Source: Marinobacter sp. NP-4(2019) (lineage in GTDB: Bacteria; Pseudomonadota; Gammaproteobacteria; Pseudomonadales; Oleiphilaceae). Taken from it: a DNA stretch of 64,000 nt. The notes under the pieces were generated by a model. It did no database searches and was not told the origin of the DNA. It saw only the letters and a program-made list of their open reading frames with translations. Each line of letters begins with the position of its first letter. Position 1 is the stretch's first letter. Of the stretch, positions 52,405 through 60,639 are shown piece after piece. The DNA is taken from the NCBI RefSeq assembly GCF_003994855.1, contig NZ_CP034142.1:248001-312000 (forward strand). Direction: 5' to 3'. The position numbers and the translations under genes are program-made.

Positions 52405-55400
52405 CTTTTTCGAGGGCCTCCTTTCGGTTCGCTATAAACCGAATCCTGAAAGTCGTACCAGCATTCGGGGCGCTTTCCACTTCCACCGATGCGTTATGAC
52501 GATCCAGTATTTTTTTGACGATGGCCATGCCTATCCCTGTGCCGGTGTACTCTTGCCTTTGATGAAGCCTCTGGAACGGGTGAAACAGCTTGTCCACATA
52601 CTTCGGGTCAAAACCTATACCGTTGTCCTGAACCACCAGTGTCCACCCGTCCGGTGTCTCATTTTCAGCGTAGACCAGAATCCTCGGCGGCTGATTATTT
52701 GGATGAAATTTGACAGCATTACTCACCAGGTTCTGCAGCACTTGGCGGATCTGCGTCGGATCTCCGTGAATCGGGGGTAAGCCAGATATCTCCAGTACGG
52801 CGTTTTCCCGTGCAATCGTTGTCTCCATGTCCTGGAGAACATCCTGCAATATCTGGTTGGTATCGCAGTTGACGAAGGGTTTGGCCTTGGTTGTTACCCG
52901 GGAGTAGCTCAGCAAATCGAGAATCAACGCCTGCATTCGCATAGCGGCGGACTGCATCCGCTTGAGGTAGTCCTGATCCTGAGTGGTTAACCGATCCGAC
53001 TTACTGATCAGGCGGTCAGAGAATGCCTGAATTTTTCTCAGCGGCTCCTGAAGGTCGTGCGAGGCAACAAACGCAAAGTCCTGGAGTTCCCTGTTACTGC
53101 GCTCCAGTTCCTGAAGTGTGGTTTCGAGTTTCTCCTGGGCTTCTTTGCGTTCGTTGATACTACGGTAATAGACGGACAGGCCCTCTTCGGACGGGTATGC
53201 ACTGACTTCGAACCATTGCCTCAAGGGGGGGTAGTAGGCCTCGAAAGAGACCGATTCCCCGGTTTCCATGGCATATCGATACTGGTCATCGAATTCTGAT
53301 CCGATGGCTTCGGGGAACCACTCCCAGATCGTCCTGCCCAAAAGTTCCTCGCGGCTTCTGCGCAGGGTTTCTTCTGAACGCTTGTTTACGTAAATGAATC
53401 GCCAGTCCTTATCCAGAGTAAAGAAGGAGTCGGTGATGCTTTCGAAGATCGTGGCTTGTCTTTCTGCGTATCTTCGAAGTTGTTCCGTGGCCTGGCGATT
53501 TCCGGTTATGTCCTGAAATGCACCTTGTAGCCTGGTAATGTTGCCTTTCGCATCCTTCACTGCGTGTCCAATTGTTCTTACCCAGCGAAGGCGCCCCATA
53601 GCGGTGCGGATTTGCAGCTCTTCATCGTATGGAACGCCGGTTTTGATGCAAAGCTCCACAGCCTCCTTGATCCGTTGCTGATGTTCCGGAATGTAATAGT
53701 GGATAGCCTCTTCAATGTCAGGCAGATGCCCTCTGGGAACTTCGTGTATATCGCACACGGCATCAGACCATAAGGTCTTTCCGGACGATATATCAACAAT
53801 CCAGGCACCAACCTGGGCCAATTGCTCCGCGATACGAAGTAGAGCTTCACTTTCTTTGAGCTTTTCCTGAATGGCTTGAGCCTCTGTGATGTCCCGTGCC
53901 ACGGTGTAGATCAGGTCATCGGCACTGAGGATGGCGTTGATTTGTAGCCAACGCTCCGTTCCATCTCTGTGAAGAGCGCGAACATAAAGGTCATTAACAA
54001 TGTTGCCTGCTACGAGGGACCGAACTGCTTCAACGACGGCGTGTTTGTCGTCCTTGTGGATAAGTTTCAGGTAGGAAGTGCCCAAAAGCTCGTTTCTTTC
54101 ATAACCCAGGGTTTCCACAAAACTCTGGTTCACCTCAAAAAAGTGACTATTCAGGTCTACTATGCAGAACATATCGGGGGAGAGAGAGAAGAATTGTTCT
54201 CGTTCGTGAGTGAGGATCTCCGCCGCCAGTTCATTGGAGACGTCACGACCTACGCAGAACAGGGCATCGTCATCCTTTGACCATTCTGCTGTCCAGGCAA
54301 GTGTAACCGTATGGCCGTTCTTATGCCTCAGGCGAGTTTTAAGATCTTGAGTCCTTGCATTTTCACCCGTCACCAGTCGCCTGATTTCGTCAGCAGCCGA
54401 CGCTTTGTGCTCTGGCAGCAGTAATTGATCGTATCGGGTGCCAATCAGCTCTTGGGGGGAATAGCCGAGAACGGTTTTACAGGCAGGGCTGACGGCAGTG
54501 AACACACCTTCGTGACTGATAGAACAAAGGATTTCCCGGGAGAATTCCAAAATTCTTTCATGGGTGTGTCTGAGATGTCGTTCTTTCTCCAGGTGACGAT
54601 TCAGTGTCTCATTGAGTGTGGACAGGCGCCGGGAGTGGTGGGCGGATTCACGCCAGAAAAAGTGGCTGAGCATCATCAGGAAACTCAGCCCCAGTCCGGT
54701 AAAGAGAATCAAGGGAGGAAGATAGAATTCATCACCATGCAATGCGCGGTCTGTTGTGAAAACTTCGATCTGCCATTCGCTGTCATGGTGGGTGTAGATA
54801 TCCTGTGTCGCCAGCGAATGGCTGTCTTCAGGACGAGCCCCATCAGTGGAATCGAAAATAGTCTGCCCGCTGGATTTAACGAGTAACTCCAACGCCCCCC
54901 TTCTCCTTTGCTGCAGCTCGCTAAAGACTTCATTGAGGTTCATGGTTGCAACCACCAGCCAGGAGCGGTTTTGGAGCTTGGCGGAGGGAGCGGCAATGAC
55001 AGCATACGACGTATCCGGCGAATCTTTTTCGGGTGTACTAAGGTGAGTGACGTTGGTTTCACTCACATGACGCAGCCAGGCCTGATTTTGTGGTAACCCC
55101 AGAAAGTCATGGATCCAGAAGCGGTCGTCCGGCGAACGTGACTCCGTCTTTACCGGTCGCATTTTCTGGTCGAGTATGGTGATCAGGCGAATCTCGGGAA
55201 AATCTCGAAAATAGCTATTCACTTCCTGCTGCCACAGGTGATCAGAGGGCAGGCCATCCACTAACTGGAATCGCTCGGCCAACCGCTGAAACAGGGCCAA
55301 CTTGAGATTGACAGCAGAATCAGCGGCAGCCTGCATCTGGATCGCCAGGGTTTCGGCCCGCTGCTGTAGGTGTTCACTGGCATGCAAGCGCATGATGTAC

Positions 55401-55441
55401 CAGGTAATCGTGGTAATGGTGATCCCCAGAACACCGACCAA
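52397..55441 (-). CDS. CHASE-PAS-histidine kinase, downstream part of a frameshifted gene
   Basis: 1014 residues as an open frame beginning with a TTG. It holds the last membrane helix (GITITTITWYIMRL), a CHASE-like periplasmic domain (ALFQRLAERFQLVDGLPSD...RDFPEIRLITILD), a membrane helix (LILFTGLGLSFLMML), four to five PAS domains, and HisKA (ASHDLQEPLRKIQAF) plus HATPase_c (NLVSNAVKFHPNN, GTGIGMAIVKKILD). Upstream of the TTG the same frame reads PPLFSRGLVLVGVL, continuous with the membrane domain of the 55444-56046 ORF except for a shift at a C8 tract. The two ORFs are almost certainly one gene of about 1,217 codons in its ON form. Confidence 0.88.
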   Translation of the reverse strand: MVGVLGITITTITWYIMRLHASEHLQQRAETLAIQMQAAADSAVNLKLALFQRLAERFQLVDGLPSDHLWQQEVNSYFRDFPEIRLITILDQKMRPVKTESRSPDDRFWIHDFLGLPQNQAWLRHVSETNVTHLSTPEKDSPDTSYAVIAAPSAKLQNRSWLVVATMNLNEVFSELQQRRRGALELLVKSSGQTIFDSTDGARPEDSHSLATQDIYTHHDSEWQIEVFTTDRALHGDEFYLPPLILFTGLGLSFLMMLSHFFWRESAHHSRRLSTLNETLNRHLEKERHLRHTHERILEFSREILCSISHEGVFTAVSPACKTVLGYSPQELIGTRYDQLLLPEHKASAADEIRRLVTGENARTQDLKTRLRHKNGHTVTLAWTAEWSKDDDALFCVGRDVSNELAAEILTHEREQFFSLSPDMFCIVDLNSHFFEVNQSFVETLGYERNELLGTSYLKLIHKDDKHAVVEAVRSLVAGNIVNDLYVRALHRDGTERWLQINAILSADDLIYTVARDITEAQAIQEKLKESEALLRIAEQLAQVGAWIVDISSGKTLWSDAVCDIHEVPRGHLPDIEEAIHYYIPEHQQRIKEAVELCIKTGVPYDEELQIRTAMGRLRWVRTIGHAVKDAKGNITRLQGAFQDITGNRQATEQLRRYAERQATIFESITDSFFTLDKDWRFIYVNKRSEETLRRSREELLGRTIWEWFPEAIGSEFDDQYRYAMETGESVSFEAYYPPLRQWFEVSAYPSEEGLSVYYRSINERKEAQEKLETTLQELERSNRELQDFAFVASHDLQEPLRKIQAFSDRLISKSDRLTTQDQDYLKRMQSAAMRMQALILDLLSYSRVTTKAKPFVNCDTNQILQDVLQDMETTIARENAVLEISGLPPIHGDPTQIRQVLQNLVSNAVKFHPNNQPPRILVYAENETPDGWTLVVQDNGIGFDPKYVDKLFHPFQRLHQRQEYTGTGIGMAIVKKILDRHNASVEVESAPNAGTTFRIRFIANRKEALEKDE

Positions 55442-55443
55442 TA

Positions 55444-56046
55444 CTAATCCCCGGGAAAACAGGGGGGGGTGGACTTATTTAAGTGGAAGAGGAAGGGGAG
55501 CGTCAGGCTTGTCAGTATGGCCAGGGGGCTGGCGACAATCGTTGCTTCCGGGATGCTGCCCAGGTTCATGAGAGCAAGCTGTGGATGCCAGTAAGATAAC
55601 AGGGACAGGAGGCCGATAATCATTATTACGGGGGCTGCAATCAAGCCAACCAGCCACCCCCGGGTGAGGTGGATGGCGCTTAATACGCAAATAGCCATCA
55701 CGCAAACGACAACAAAAACTGCCGGGCTGATATGGAACTTATCAAGGTAGTTGTGAACGGCAATTGTCGTGGGCAGGAGGTGGTGTATGGCTGCGAAAAA
55801 AAAAGCCATCACAATAATCGTCGCTGAAGTAACAGTCGCGACTATCCGTAACCTGAACAGAACCGCAAAAAGGGCAATACTGATGGCAATAGCCATCAAA
55901 CCGCTGCCAGGGTTCAGCGTAATGCGACCAACAGCTCCATTGTGGAGAGTGGCTGCGTCAAACAGAACAGTGACGCCTATCGCCGCCAATGAGATCGACA
56001 ATGCTAACGTCAGACAAAACCAGAAAGTGAGCTGACGTTCAGCCAT
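55444..56046 (-). CDS. N-terminal membrane domain of the frameshifted sensor kinase
   Basis: 200 residues with about six hydrophobic helices (LTFWFCLTLALSISLAAIGVTVLF, LMAIAISIALFAVLFRL, FVVVCVMAICVLSAIHL, IAAPVIMIIGLLSLLSYW) and then an abrupt end, NKSTPPCFPGD. The frame breaks right after a run of eight Cs (55462-55469). With nine Cs it would continue as NKSTPPPLFSRGLVLVGVL straight into the CHASE-kinase ORF. The ATG overlaps the REC-ATPase stop by 8 bases (ATGGCTGA). A free-standing role for this fragment is unlikely unless the tract varies. Confidence 0.8.
   Translation of the reverse strand: MAERQLTFWFCLTLALSISLAAIGVTVLFDAATLHNGAVGRITLNPGSGLMAIAISIALFAVLFRLRIVATVTSATIIVMAFFFAAIHHLLPTTIAVHNYLDKFHISPAVFVVVCVMAICVLSAIHLTRGWLVGLIAAPVIMIIGLLSLLSYWHPQLALMNLGSIPEATIVASPLAILTSLTLPFLFHLNKSTPPCFPGD
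55462..55469 (-). repeat. C8 homopolymer at a reading-frame break
   Basis: Eight consecutive Gs on the plus strand (Cs in the coding strand) sit exactly where the membrane-domain frame must switch to the kinase frame. One extra C restores a single ORF of about 3.65 kb. A C7 run elsewhere in the same gene (53225-53231) is in frame and intact. Confidence 0.85.
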
Positions 56047-58282
56047 TCAACACCTGCGGCCCTAACAGTCGAAGAATTTCGTCTGCCGTGGTCAGTCCAT
56101 CCTTAAGTTTTTTCAATGCGTCATCCAGAAGAATTTCCATGCCTTGCTCCTGCGCGATATGTTCAATCTGCATCGCGCTGGCGCCTTCGGTGATGGCTAT
56201 TCTCAAAGTTTCGTTCATGGTCAGCACTTCGTGAATTGCGACTCTTCCTTTGTAACCTTTGTGGCATTTTCCACAGCCCTTGCCCTGATAGAAGGTCAGG
56301 TTGGCACCCGTAAACTTTGGGCCAAGTTGGTCCAGAACTTCCATGGGCGGTGCAATCTCCTCGCGACAGCTCGAACAGATTCGGCGTACCAGACGCTGGG
56401 CAATGATGGCTTCAAGGGCTGAGGCCAACACGAACGGTTTGAGGCCCAAATCGAGCAGGCGAGCAACCGTCGCCGCTGCGGAGCTGGTGTGCAGTGTGGA
56501 ATACACCAGGTGCCCGGTCATGGCGGCGTGGAATGCGACATCGGCGGTTTCCTCATCGCGGATTTCCCCCAGCAGGATCACGTCGGGATCCTGCCGCAGG
56601 ATGGCCCTTAACACGCTGGCAAAGTTCAGCCCAATTCGCTCCTTTACCGGCACCTGGCCGGCCATGTCGACGTGGAATTCCACCGGGTCTTCAATGGTGA
56701 CGTAATTGCGTTCCGGGGACGCATTGTGCTGCAGCAGGGCATACAGGGTTGTGGTTTTGCCGCTACCGGTAGGACCGGTGGCCAGAATAATGCCTTGGGG
56801 TTTGGCCACCACGTGCATCAGTCGTTTGCGGTTGTGCTCCGACAATCCCAGATCTTCCAGGGATTGCGCTGAGGACTGGCGTTCCAGAACTCGCATCACC
56901 ACTTTCTCTCCATTAATAGTGGGGAGTGTGGAAATACGCAGATCGACAATCCGCATGGGTGTTTTTACGGTGATACGGCCGTCCTGGGGTTTGCGACGTT
57001 CGGTAATGTCCAACTCGGCCATGACCTTGATGCGCGATACCACGGACATCAGCAAGTTGGTGGGAATATGGATCTTGTCCTGCAGTACGCCGTCAATCCG
57101 GTAGCGAACCACCAGGGATTTGGTACGCGGGTGCACATGGATATCGCTTGCTCCCAGGCGCAGCGCTTCCAGGATAATGGCATTGACCAGGCGGATCGCC
57201 GGTGGTTCTTCGGAGCTACCGAGCAACTGTTCCAAAGATTCCTTCTCGGTATCTTCATCCAGAACAATCTCGATGCCCTCATAGGGATCGTCTGTGCCTA
57301 CCTTGGTGGCGATCTCATCCAGGTCGTTGGTTTCTCCGAAAATTTCTGACAGCTTGGCCTGCATCTGCGAGGTTTCGCACAGCAGCGGATGGATCGTGTA
57401 GCCGGTCATGAAACCCAGCTCGTCGATAAGGTTTATATCCATGGGGTCGACCATGGCCAGTCTCAGTCGCTGACCCTGTACCCGCAACGGTAATACCAGC
57501 TGGCGAGTGCAGATCTTCTGGGGAACCAAAGAGAGGAGGCTGGGGTCCGGCTGGAATTCCCGCAGGTCAATTTCCTCGAACATCATGTCATCCCGCAGCA
57601 TTTCGTACACCTTGCGGAAATCGACCCATTCGTGCTTGAGAAGCTGGCGCACCACGGGGGTTTTCTGACTTTGCATTTCCCGGTGCAATTGCTGGATCTG
57701 CTGCGGGTTCAGCCAGCCTTTCTTGTGCAGCAGGATCGCCAGTTGACTGCGGTTGGTGGCCGTCAGCTTGCTGATGGTTTCCAGATCCTTGCTTTGCTTT
57801 TCCGTTTGTTGTTCAAGTGAGCGGGTACGCTGGATCAGTTCATACTGTTCCAGCGCCAGGGCGATGGTCAGGCGAATGTCGTCATCGTTCCAGGGCTTGA
57901 GAATAAACCGGTACACTGCACCATCCTTGATGGACCCCATCACCGCGTCGGTGTTGGCCTGACCGGTAAGCATGATGCGGATGGTCTGGGGCCATCGCTC
58001 GCGCACGTCCCGTAGCAGTTCGCTTCCGTTCATGCCTGGCATCATGAAGTCGGTCATGATCAGTTCGACAGGTTGTTTCTCCAGAATTCGCAAGGCCTCT
58101 TCAGCATCGCGAGCAAACAACAGCTCATAGTTTTCGCGCTGGAATACCCGGCGCAATGAAGCCAGGATGTTGGGTTCGTCATCGACCAACAGTATCCGAT
58201 AGGGCGCCTTTTTCTCTTCCTTTGGTTCCGATTCGTTGCCGTTCTCCTGGCCAAGGAACAGTGATGCGTAACGTTTCGCCAT
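56039..58282 (-). CDS. Receiver-fused PilB/MshE-like secretion ATPase
   Basis: 747 residues. An N-terminal receiver domain (RILLVDDEPNILASL, LIMTDFMMPGMNG, FILKPWND) is joined by a coiled-coil to an MshEN-like N-domain (SQLAILLHKKGWLNPQQIQQLHREM...VRQLLKHEWVDFRKV). A GspE/PilB ATPase follows: Walker A GPTGSGKTTTLYALL, Walker B region VILLGEIRDEETADVAF and a CxxC pair of zinc sites (ICSSCREE, GCGKCHKGYKG). MshEN domains bind c-di-GMP. No other pilus or T2SS gene is nearby. It probably powers or regulates a pilus-type machine under phosphorylation control. Confidence 0.9.
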   Translation of the reverse strand: MAKRYASLFLGQENGNESEPKEEKKAPYRILLVDDEPNILASLRRVFQRENYELLFARDAEEALRILEKQPVELIMTDFMMPGMNGSELLRDVRERWPQTIRIMLTGQANTDAVMGSIKDGAVYRFILKPWNDDDIRLTIALALEQYELIQRTRSLEQQTEKQSKDLETISKLTATNRSQLAILLHKKGWLNPQQIQQLHREMQSQKTPVVRQLLKHEWVDFRKVYEMLRDDMMFEEIDLREFQPDPSLLSLVPQKICTRQLVLPLRVQGQRLRLAMVDPMDINLIDELGFMTGYTIHPLLCETSQMQAKLSEIFGETNDLDEIATKVGTDDPYEGIEIVLDEDTEKESLEQLLGSSEEPPAIRLVNAIILEALRLGASDIHVHPRTKSLVVRYRIDGVLQDKIHIPTNLLMSVVSRIKVMAELDITERRKPQDGRITVKTPMRIVDLRISTLPTINGEKVVMRVLERQSSAQSLEDLGLSEHNRKRLMHVVAKPQGIILATGPTGSGKTTTLYALLQHNASPERNYVTIEDPVEFHVDMAGQVPVKERIGLNFASVLRAILRQDPDVILLGEIRDEETADVAFHAAMTGHLVYSTLHTSSAAATVARLLDLGLKPFVLASALEAIIAQRLVRRICSSCREEIAPPMEVLDQLGPKFTGANLTFYQGKGCGKCHKGYKGRVAIHEVLTMNETLRIAITEGASAMQIEHIAQEQGMEILLDDALKKLKDGLTTADEILRLLGPQVLNG

Positions 58283-58291
58283 GGGAGGTCC

Positions 58292-59437
58292 TTATGTCGC
58301 CGGCAAGGTCAGGGTTACCCGTGTGCCTGTTCCTTCCCGGCTGTCTATCTTTATGGTGCCCCGGTGGGCGCGAACTGTGTCGCGGGTGACCGTTAGCCCG
58401 AGGCCTGTGCCGGAACCGACCGGACGAGTGGTGTAGAAAGCATCGAACACCTGGCTGCGACTGGCGTCGGGAATGCCGCAGCCGTTGTCCTGGATAGTAA
58501 TGCCCACCTCATTGTCCCGAACGGTGGTTTTCACCAGGATGCGGCCCTGGCCTTTTTTCGGTTTGGCATCCAGTAGCGCATGGGCGGCGTTGTCCAGCAG
58601 GTTGTAAAGGCTCTGAGATAGGCGTCCCGGGTGACCGGAAATTTTGGGCAAATCGTCCAGCCTTTCCATTATGTGCAATTGATGGCCATGTTCAGTTTGG
58701 AGCAGGTGAATGGCACTGGTGAGCAATTCATTGACATCACACAGGGTGTAGTCGGCCTGATCGATGCTGGAGAAAGTTTTCAGGTCCGAAACAATGCTGG
58801 CAATACGCTTTGCTCCATCTACCGATTCCCCGATCAGGTCGTTGAAATCATCCAGCAGTTCACGGTTTGCTTCTGTATTGGGTAGAAGGCCTTGCAGGTC
58901 TTCCAGGTAGTCCCTTGCCACCCTCAGGTTGCTGGAGATGAAGCCGATGGGGTTATTAATCTCGTGGGCTACGCCCGCTGCCAAATGGCCGACGGATCTA
59001 AGACGGGAGCTTTCGTACAGGTCCTGTTGGGTCTGGCGGATGACTTCCACCTGTTCGTCGACACGTTGCTGCAGCTGGTCGGACAGTTCGCGATAGCGGG
59101 CTTCAGAGGCTTTCAGAGCCTCATTCTGTCGTTGAAGCTCGGCATAACTTGCCTCGGTGGTGTCGTGGTGGAGGTTTGCCGCCAACCGATATTTGGCGAC
59201 AAACATCATCAGGAACGACACCAACTCGGACGCTGCCTGCCGTTCCCCCGGGGACGCACCGCCGGACAACCAGCCAACGGTTTCCAGGTTGAACTCGACG
59301 GCAACGGCGTCCTCCTGTCGGTGTGGCGTTATAGTGACAGATTTGCGGCACAGTGCGCTCAGGGCATGGTTCAGGCGCTGCAGCTGCTCTGCGGTCAGCA
59401 GATCATCCAGGGTGGGATCGTCTTCAAAATTACGCAC
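58292..59437 (-). CDS. Cytoplasmic histidine kinase
   Basis: About 381 residues from the GTG at 59437, which has GAGG 6 bases upstream and overlaps the GTPase stop by 8 bases (GTGCGTAA); another GTG at 59458 is less favoured. The N-terminal region of about 100 residues is helical. A coiled-coil follows, then HisKA with LAAGVAHEINNPIGFISSN and HATPase_c with NLLDNAAHALLDAKPK, IQDNGCGIPD and GTGLGLTVTRDTV. No membrane segment. It should phosphorylate one or more of the receivers in the same operon. Confidence 0.9.
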   Translation of the reverse strand: MRNFEDDPTLDDLLTAEQLQRLNHALSALCRKSVTITPHRQEDAVAVEFNLETVGWLSGGASPGERQAASELVSFLMMFVAKYRLAANLHHDTTEASYAELQRQNEALKASEARYRELSDQLQQRVDEQVEVIRQTQQDLYESSRLRSVGHLAAGVAHEINNPIGFISSNLRVARDYLEDLQGLLPNTEANRELLDDFNDLIGESVDGAKRIASIVSDLKTFSSIDQADYTLCDVNELLTSAIHLLQTEHGHQLHIMERLDDLPKISGHPGRLSQSLYNLLDNAAHALLDAKPKKGQGRILVKTTVRDNEVGITIQDNGCGIPDASRSQVFDAFYTTRPVGSGTGLGLTVTRDTVRAHRGTIKIDSREGTGTRVTLTLPAT

Positions 59438-60098
59438 GGGCCACCTCGTGGCTGGCACTTAGCCTGGTGATAAACAGGTCGCGGCCGATGCCGTGGCGGG
59501 CATCCAGATCGAACTCGCTATCGACCTCGGTGTAAAGTCGATCCAAAAGGGTTCGCAAGGTTTCGATGACACCCTGCCCCTGAAGGGCGGAAGCCATAAT
59601 CAGTGGAGACCAGGGCGTGACGGACCAGCGCGCCTGCAGTTCAGTTTCATCCATCACGCCCGGAATGTCCCGCTTGTTGAACTGCACCACCAGCGGGAGT
59701 GTGTCGATGTCCAGACCGACTTTTTCGAGATTTTCTTCCAGATTGCCAAAAGCGGTGGCGTTATTGTCTTGCTGGCTGGGCTGTGAGTCTGCCACGAAGA
59801 CAACGCCGTCCGCACGGGAGAGAACGGCTTTGCGGGTGCTGTCGTGCTGGACCTGACCAGGAACGGTGTACATTTTCAGACGCAGGTCGAGACCGGAATC
59901 GCTCTTCAGGCCGATGGGGAGCATGTCGAAGAATAATGTGCGGTCATCCCGGGTTTCGAGCACCATCAGTTCACCCTTGCGCTCCGGGTTCAGCAGAGAG
60001 TGCAATTGCATCAGGTTAGTGGTCTTTCCGCTCAGGGCCGGACCGTAAAACACCACCTTGAGGGCGAGTTTGTTGTCTTCCGGGGTATATTCAGCCAT
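59430..60098 (-). CDS. MglA-like small GTPase
   Basis: 222 residues. The P-loop is FYGPALSGKTTNL, the switch/G3 region KMYTVPGQVQHDSTRKAVL, followed by ADGVVFVADSQ, and the G4 motif is QFNKRDIPG. The TVPGQV segment and FVADSQ are characteristic of the MglA class of bacterial Ras-like GTPases that set cell polarity in Myxococcus and Thermus. No roadblock (MglB-like) GAP gene is adjacent, which is unusual. It lies between a response regulator and a histidine kinase, so its GTP state may be tied to phosphorylation. Confidence 0.9.
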   Translation of the reverse strand: MAEYTPEDNKLALKVVFYGPALSGKTTNLMQLHSLLNPERKGELMVLETRDDRTLFFDMLPIGLKSDSGLDLRLKMYTVPGQVQHDSTRKAVLSRADGVVFVADSQPSQQDNNATAFGNLEENLEKVGLDIDTLPLVVQFNKRDIPGVMDETELQARWSVTPWSPLIMASALQGQGVIETLRTLLDRLYTEVDSEFDLDARHGIGRDLFITRLSASHEVARA

Positions 60099-60108
60099 AT
60101 TTTTTTAA

Positions 60109-60639
60109 TCAAAGTCCCTTATCGCTGATGAGGACAGAGCCGTCTGTATCCCGCTTGACACGGGTAATACCTGGATTCTCTGATTCCAGCCTGAGCAATT
60201 CCCGCTCCCGCGCCCAGAGCATCTGTCTCTGTTCATGAATCTCCGCTATAAGCCGGCGGTTTTCGGTTTTTAACTCGTAAAGATCAATCGCGGATTTGAT
60301 TGCGGCGACCACTTCGTATTCATCCCAGGGTTTTGACAGAAACCGGTAGACCTCCGCCTGGTTTATGGCCTTGATCATGGAGTTGCGATCGCCGTGGGCA
60401 CTCAGTACAAGGCGCATGGCATCTGGTTGTCGTTGTTTGGCGAATTGGAGGTAAGTCACTCCGTCCGCAGTGGGCATCTGGTAATCCGAGACGATAACGG
60501 CATAATCATGCTCCAGCAGCCCCTTAAGCGCCGATTCAACTGTCTCGAAGGTGTGGACGTCCCAGCCTTGTGGCCTCAGTAGACGCTTGAGTGCGCTCAG
60601 GATGTTGGGCTCGTCATCCACCAGCTGGATCTTGATCAT
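60109..60639 (-). CDS. Response regulator with short C-terminal tail
   Basis: 176 residues. The receiver domain covers about residues 1-125 (IQLVDDEPNILSALKRLL, AVIVSDYQMPTADG, FLSKPWDEYEV). A coiled-coil tail of about 45 residues follows (LYELKTENRRLIAEIHEQRQML). No DNA-binding or enzymatic domain, so its output is probably protein contact, for example with the GTPase 10 bases downstream. Its ATG overlaps the REC-HD-GYP stop by 4 bases. Confidence 0.9.
   Translation of the reverse strand: MIKIQLVDDEPNILSALKRLLRPQGWDVHTFETVESALKGLLEHDYAVIVSDYQMPTADGVTYLQFAKQRQPDAMRLVLSAHGDRNSMIKAINQAEVYRFLSKPWDEYEVVAAIKSAIDLYELKTENRRLIAEIHEQRQMLWARERELLRLESENPGITRVKRDTDGSVLISDKGL

Noticed and set aside
55444..56046. 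Independent small membrane protein gene
   Set aside because: It ends abruptly after a C8 tract, and the downstream frame continues its natural sequence, so it is treated as the front part of the sensor kinase.
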